10,043 bases of DNA from JAIYCX01 sp044351785. Lineage in GTDB: Bacteria > Bdellovibrionota_C > UBA2361 > SZUA-149 > DAOLCO01. The translations under genes were made by a program, and so were the position numbers. The stretch is taken from assembly GCA_044351785.1 (NCBI GenBank), contig JBILFC010000090.1, positions 1-10,043 of the forward strand. The letters run 5' to 3'. The stretch's first letter is position 1; every line of letters starts with the position of its first letter. The notes below the pieces were generated by a model. It worked only from the letters and a program-made list of their open reading frames with translations, ran no database searches and was not told the origin of the DNA. Below are positions 5,962 to 10,043 of the stretch, in pieces.

Positions 5962-7554
5962 TTAGAATTTTAAGGACATACCTGGTTTTAACTTTTTAGG
6001 AGAAGTAATTTTTAGTCTCTTCATGAGCTCTTTTTCCCCCAACTTAAATTTCCTAGAAAGCACTCCGAGAGTGTCTCCCTTTTTAATAGTATATGATACT
6101 ACCTTAGTAGGAGCTATCTTCTTCTTTTCGACGATTTTCTTTTCTCTACTAGGCTTATTTTGCACAACTTCAGAATTAATCTTAGAATGCACTGATATTT
6201 CTTCACCCAGCTCTAATTCTTTTTGACTCTTACCATCATACAAGCTCACTAATTCGACAGGTTCTGGAACTTCGGTCGTTTGTTCTTTATGAGCAGTGAT
6301 ATTTCTCCTCTTACTAAAGTCAGCACTTGAAGCAATTACTCTAGCCCCAGGTAATTTCGCTACGATACTCCTACCAACTCTGTGAGGAACCTTTATCAAA
6401 GTTCCTGCAGGGATATTCACTCTTCCATCTGTGATAGTTTTACTAAAGCTTAGATTAAGATCCTGCAGTTCTTCTCTTCCTACTCCAGATAACGAAATTA
6501 AATTTCTGAAGGAAAGGCTTTTAGGTACCCTAATTTCATCAAACTCAATTGGCGATTCTCTAACAATGCCAGGGAAATACTTTTCAGCATTCTGTTCAAC
6601 AATAAGTGCTGCTAGAAATTCCGCATAAAAGTTACTCGAAGCGAATCCAAATGATTTTGCCTCATAATTATTAATGATCTTTACAATATCGGTTGAGCCT
6701 ACAGTTCGCATAGCCTTTATAATTCCACTCAAGCCATGATTATAAGAAGTCACAGCTAGGGACCAAACGCCAGTATCCTCATAAGCATTTTTAAGGTACT
6801 GGGCTGCGGCTCTAGTTGCGATAATAGGATCCCTTCTTTCATCAATATTGGAATTGACTGTCATATATCTACGACCAGTAGCCGGCATAAATTGCCATAT
6901 GCCTGCAGCACCAACTGAGCTATATGCAGTATAGTCAAAAGAAGACTCTACTAAAGGCACTCTTCCTAACTCTCGGGGGAGGCCTTGCTCTTCAAAAATA
7001 TGCTCTATCGCCTCTAAGTATCTTCCAGACCTAACAAGTCCATCTCTAAACCTCTCTCTTATCCCTGTCTGATATCTTATAACATCTTCTTCTGCACCCT
7101 CTCTATAGCGAGCCAAAGAATGACCTGGAACAGATTTATATGCTTTTTCAACTCTTCTTTCAAAGTCATTCCTAGGTCTATTTCCACCACCTAAATGGAC
7201 AAGAGTTCTTCTTATTTTCTCTGTCTCCGCTTCCGCCTCTGCTAATTTTGCATTCTTAAGAGTAGACCCACTAAGAGTTTTTTCATACTCAGAAAAATCC
7301 AATGAAGAATAGATAATTTCAGGATGCAAGCGATTATGAAATACTCGATGATCTTTACTATAAGTTGTAAACACCAAAATCCAAAATTCAACCCGACCTT
7401 CGAGTCCTGCTGGAATTTTTATCGCATTAGAACTTAAATTTATCCCGGATTTCTTATTAACTTTTCTAACCTCCGCCTCTAAAAAGCTACTAGAAAAGCA
7501 TAAAAGAAAAATAGATAAAAAAGTAATTCCTCTAAAAAATACGCTACTAAACAT
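5962..7554 (-). CDS. mltD: Lytic murein transglycosylase, MltD-like, with C-terminal LysM
   Basis: A 530-residue exported enzyme that cleaves the MurNAc-GlcNAc bond of peptidoglycan with formation of a 1,6-anhydro end. A signal peptide covers about 1-28 with no lipobox. The N-terminal region (about 40-165) is helical and poorly conserved. The SLT (GH23) domain spans about 175-330: LPRELGRVPLVESSFD carries the catalytic E203, and GAAGIWQFMPATGRRY and AVTSYNHG follow in the usual order. A degenerate LysM-like stretch lies at about 343-390 (PKSLSFRNLISLSGV, then NIPAGTLIKVP). A basic linker then leads to a clear LysM at 486-530 (YTIKKGDTLGVLSRKF ... LKPGMSLKF) that binds glycan. The start is taken as ATG at 7554, which overlaps the dacB stop as TGATG; GTG at 7557 would add one residue. 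It is co-transcribed with dacB, so both act on the sacculus. Confidence 0.94.
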   Translation of the reverse strand: MFSSVFFRGITFLSIFLLCFSSSFLEAEVRKVNKKSGINLSSNAIKIPAGLEGRVEFWILVFTTYSKDHRVFHNRLHPEIIYSSLDFSEYEKTLSGSTLKNAKLAEAEAETEKIRRTLVHLGGGNRPRNDFERRVEKAYKSVPGHSLARYREGAEEDVIRYQTGIRERFRDGLVRSGRYLEAIEHIFEEQGLPRELGRVPLVESSFDYTAYSSVGAAGIWQFMPATGRRYMTVNSNIDERRDPIIATRAAAQYLKNAYEDTGVWSLAVTSYNHGLSGIIKAMRTVGSTDIVKIINNYEAKSFGFASSNFYAEFLAALIVEQNAEKYFPGIVRESPIEFDEIRVPKSLSFRNLISLSGVGREELQDLNLSFSKTITDGRVNIPAGTLIKVPHRVGRSIVAKLPGARVIASSADFSKRRNITAHKEQTTEVPEPVELVSLYDGKSQKELELGEEISVHSKINSEVVQNKPSREKKIVEKKKIAPTKVVSYTIKKGDTLGVLSRKFKLGEKELMKRLKITSPKKLKPGMSLKF

Positions 7555-9122
7555 CACTTACCTACTCCTGCAATTAATCCAACCAATGAATCCTCTATCT
7601 TTATAGCCTCTTCTTTAGGGATATTCCCCTCCACAACTATGGCGAATACGTAAATCATATCACTTAGTCCCGGAGCAATTCCAGCTACACCACTAACACC
7701 ATCGATAGTTCCTGTTTTAGCCCAGATACTCTCTGAACGTTTCTTATCGAATTCATATGCACTAGTCCATACAGCTGCTACATCCTTCATCAAATTTCTA
7801 TTCTTTAATGTACCACTCACACCATACCGACTAAGGCTTGATAGAAATGGGGGGGCCAGTAAAGGATCTGAATAAACTTTCTGAATAAGGGTAACAATCT
7901 GATTTAAAGTTGCTCTATTATCTTTATTTAGCCCAGATCCATCTAAAAACTTCGCACCCTCAGGGAAGTTTTTAATTTTAACCAATTCACTTTCTAAATT
8001 TTTAAGTCCTTGATCCCTACTAAATCTTCCACTTGTATCCTGACCTATCGCATAGAGCAATTGGCCAGCAATAAAGTTACTACTATAATGATTTAAATCC
8101 GCCAAGATTTCATGCATGGGCTTAGATTCATGAGTATAAATCATTTTAGCACCTTCAGGTACTTCATCTAATCTGATATCGCCCTTTATCGAGATTCCCA
8201 TTTGCGATAATATTTGCTTAAAACTTGCAGCGAAATATGCTGATGGAAAAGGATGCGCTAAGTACTTTTCACTCAATAAATCTGTAATACCAATTCTCCC
8301 CTCGATAGCAATCTTAAAAAATTCTAAACTTAAAGCTGATTTACCCAAAGACTTCCCCAAGAATGAAGTATTATCAGGATTCTGAATAATCTCTAAAGAA
8401 ACACCAGGTTTAGAGAATGTTTTAGCCCTATTTTCTATTTTAGCACTGACACCAGAACTAAGAGTAACAATTGGCTTCTCACCTAATACACCGCCTTTTA
8501 CGTCAACTCGGTATGTATTAAATTCTACTGCCGTAGCCGATGCTCCGGCTTTATAAGGTGAATCAGTCTCAGGAAATGTTGGCTCTATAAACAAGGTATC
8601 ATCGACCACTATATCTTGAATACTATCAAGTCCTCTAGCTTTCAACTCTCTAGCAATTTGCATAATATTTTCATGTAAAAATCCGGGGTTCCCATAACCT
8701 CTAATATACAAATTACCTAGGGAGCTAATTACCTCTTTAGACTTTTTCTTCAGCACTCCACCAGTCGGATCAAATTTCTCTCCGAGATCTTCCAATAAAT
8801 AATCAGTAAAAAACTCCGTTGGAAACTTATATTCAGCACCTAGGATATTGAGTGCTGCATATGTTAAAAATAATTTCTGCAAAGAAGCTATAGGTAATAG
8901 CTCCAAGGAACCTGATTCAAAGACGTCACCTCCCGTGGGTAAGGATCTAACAATAAGACGGATACGACCCTTCTCAGCTAGCTCAGTTTGAAGTTTATTA
9001 TGAAGATCAGAAAGTTGCCTCCTTAATTCTGGAGAATTTGTTTGAGCTGATACCGACCCCCAAACAATCGTAGTTATGACTAAAAATAGAATAGAATATA
9101 ATTTAATGCTTGATCTATACAT
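7554..9122 (-). CDS. dacB: D-alanyl-D-alanine carboxypeptidase/endopeptidase, PBP4 (S13) family
   Basis: A 522-residue periplasmic penicillin-binding protein that removes the terminal D-Ala of stem peptides and cuts D-Ala-mDAP cross-links. The signal peptide is residues 1-26, with cleavage likely after VSA. The three active-site motifs are present in order: SLQK at 80-83 (nucleophile S80), SSN at 347-349 (in NHYSSNFIAGQLL) and KTG at 469-471 (AKTGTIDGVSGVAG). The long span between the first two motifs holds the inserted domains typical of S13 enzymes; GSGLNKDNRATLNQIV (395-410) is another family hallmark. The length is close to the family norm. It is the first gene of the dacB-mltD-hemX-hemA run. 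Its promoter would have to lie in the 36 bases before it or inside the divergent cutA. No strong Shine-Dalgarno precedes the ATG at 9122. Confidence 0.95.
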   Translation of the reverse strand: MYRSSIKLYSILFLVITTIVWGSVSAQTNSPELRRQLSDLHNKLQTELAEKGRIRLIVRSLPTGGDVFESGSLELLPIASLQKLFLTYAALNILGAEYKFPTEFFTDYLLEDLGEKFDPTGGVLKKKSKEVISSLGNLYIRGYGNPGFLHENIMQIARELKARGLDSIQDIVVDDTLFIEPTFPETDSPYKAGASATAVEFNTYRVDVKGGVLGEKPIVTLSSGVSAKIENRAKTFSKPGVSLEIIQNPDNTSFLGKSLGKSALSLEFFKIAIEGRIGITDLLSEKYLAHPFPSAYFAASFKQILSQMGISIKGDIRLDEVPEGAKMIYTHESKPMHEILADLNHYSSNFIAGQLLYAIGQDTSGRFSRDQGLKNLESELVKIKNFPEGAKFLDGSGLNKDNRATLNQIVTLIQKVYSDPLLAPPFLSSLSRYGVSGTLKNRNLMKDVAAVWTSAYEFDKKRSESIWAKTGTIDGVSGVAGIAPGLSDMIYVFAIVVEGNIPKEEAIKIEDSLVGLIAGVGK

Positions 9123-9158
9123 TACTTACTTATAAATCATTAAAAACTATTTAGCACT

Positions 9159-9494
9159 ATGAAACCTATAATAATACTTTGTACTGCTCCATCATTAGAA
9201 GTAGCTAAAAGTCTGTGTAAAAAGCTCGTTGAGAGTAGCTTTGTTGCTTGTGGCCAAATTTTACCAGGAATTACCTCGATTTATACCTGGGAACAAAAAT
9301 ATCACGAAGAGTCGGAAATCTTAATGCTCTTAAAAACAACTGAGAGTAATTTTAAAAGTATAGAAGAGTTTATCCTAACTAATCATCCCTACTCTGTTCC
9401 AGAGATCATCTCTATTTCCATAGCAGATATTACCCCCAAGTATGCCAATTGGCTAAATAGTAATACAATTTTCAATACGGAGAAAAATGGATAA
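9159..9494 (+). CDS. cutA: Divalent-cation tolerance protein CutA
   Basis: A 111-residue cytoplasmic protein of the CutA1 family, small ferredoxin-fold subunits that form very stable trimers. It is named for an E. coli copper-tolerance phenotype, but the true role is unsettled. The family pattern is complete: IIILCTAPSLEVAKSLCKKLVE at the start, CGQILPGITSIYTWEQK (31-47), LMLLKTTESNF (55-65), HPYSVPEIISISI (76-88) and a closing YANWL. C8, H76 and the W residues sit where the family keeps them. The gene begins 36 bases from the divergent dacB with no evident Shine-Dalgarno. It overlaps the next gene by 8 bases in another frame, so the two are very likely co-transcribed. Confidence 0.95.
   Translation: MKPIIILCTAPSLEVAKSLCKKLVESSFVACGQILPGITSIYTWEQKYHEESEILMLLKTTESNFKSIEEFILTNHPYSVPEIISISIADITPKYANWLNSNTIFNTEKNG
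9479..9482 (+). promoter_or_regulatory. Shine-Dalgarno site for the GmhB-like gene inside cutA
   Basis: GGAG lies four bases before the ATG at 9487, within the last codons of cutA. It fixes the start that matches the conserved N-terminus MDKAIFLDRDGT and points to translational coupling. Confidence 0.6.
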
Positions 9495-10043
9495 AGCGAT
9501 TTTTTTAGATAGGGATGGGACAATCAACTATGACTTTGATCACGTATTTCAAGTAGAAAGAATTCAACTTCTTACGGGAGTTTCAAAAGCCATAGGTGAC
9601 CTAAAACGTGCTGGGTATTTAATTATCATTATCAGCAATCAGTCTTGTATTGGGAGAGGATATGCTACTGAAGATCAGGTCATTGCATGCATGGAACGAG
9701 TTTCTGAGCTTCTTAAAGAAGAAGATAGGAATGCGCTAATTGAAAAAGCCTACTTTGCACCAGAGTTACCTGAGATACCTAACAATACTCGTAAACCTAA
9801 GCCAGATATGATCTTAGATGCGATAAAAACATATAATCTAGATCCACTAGGATGTTGGATGATAGGAGACAGAATGTCTGATCCGATGGCTGGCTATAAT
9901 GCAGGACTAAAACCAACAAACTGCATACTACTTGAACCAAACGGCATTAAAAACACCCTTCCGATAACCGAAATTGAAAATGCCAATAATTTAGGTTTTA
10001 AATTCTTTATGAATCTAAATGAAGCCTCTGAACACATTCTAAA
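9487..10043 (+). CDS. HAD-family phosphatase, GmhB/HisB-N-like, without zinc ligands (C-terminus cut by window edge)
   Basis: The first 185 codons of a HAD phosphatase are seen; the frame is still open at the right edge. MDKAIFLDRDGT gives motif I with nucleophile D8 and acid D10. IIIISNQSCIGRG (46-58) is motif II, TRKPKPDMI (101-109) is motif III, and MIGDRMSDP (125-133) is motif IV with D128 and D132. This is the layout of GmhB (D-glycero-D-manno-heptose-1,7-bisphosphate 7-phosphatase) and of the histidinol-phosphatase half of HisB. E. coli GmhB has a Cys/His zinc loop before RKP (YYCPHH ... CDCRKP). Here the same place reads AYFAPELPEIPNNTRKP, with no Cys or His, so zinc should not bind. 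A heptose substrate is therefore only a guess, and no other LPS gene is in view. It overlaps cutA by 8 bases. Confidence 0.88.
   Translation, partial: MDKAIFLDRDGTINYDFDHVFQVERIQLLTGVSKAIGDLKRAGYLIIIISNQSCIGRGYATEDQVIACMERVSELLKEEDRNALIEKAYFAPELPEIPNNTRKPKPDMILDAIKTYNLDPLGCWMIGDRMSDPMAGYNAGLKPTNCILLEPNGIKNTLPITEIENANNLGFKFFMNLNEASEHIL

Overview
The window is AT-rich, densely packed bacterial DNA carrying ten genes, all but two complete. The genes point to a Gram-negative organism with a murein sacculus and c-type cytochromes that makes haem from glutamyl-tRNA. The set includes a PBP4-type peptidase, an MltD-type transglycosylase, a cytochrome c lipoprotein, glutamyl-tRNA reductase and a GmhB-like phosphatase. 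The glutamyl-tRNA synthetase lacks the zinc-loop segment, and its wording (FHLANV...DI, RGQDHLTNTAKHI, AKFELSKLDWFNGQYI) reminds me of Verrucomicrobiota-type enzymes. A marine Verrucomicrobiota-like bacterium is my best guess, but this rests on memory of family patterns and is not firm.

Left part (1-2685). The first codons of an HI0933-type flavoprotein run off the left edge on the minus strand. A tandem-CBS protein diverges from it on the plus strand, and its start is unclear. It converges with a minus-strand pair: a haem c lipoprotein followed by gltX, whose ribosome binding site overlaps the cytochrome stop codon.

Middle (2686-3951). A 318-base gap holds several inverted repeats, two of which form mutually exclusive sets. 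A minus-strand hairpin with a run of seven T follows, so a small RNA is possible. Next comes a plus-strand gene for a 315-residue protein, 23% serine with no Cys or Trp. Its helix-core-helix layout recalls a highly diverged flagellin, but no other flagellar gene is present. Its 3' end overlaps the 3' end of hemA by 18 bases.

Right part (3934-10043). Four minus-strand genes lie almost end to end: dacB (PBP4 family), mltD-like, a HemX/CcsA-like membrane protein and hemA. The junctions are a one-base overlap, a 2-base gap and a 10-base gap, so this looks like one operon joining cell-wall remodelling to tetrapyrrole synthesis. Divergent from dacB, cutA overlaps a GmhB-like HAD phosphatase that is cut by the right edge.

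Functionally, GluRS makes Glu-tRNA, HemA reduces it as the first committed step of haem synthesis, HemX-like proteins accompany HemA, and the cytochrome consumes haem. I saw no tRNA, rRNA, insertion sequence, CRISPR array or phage gene.
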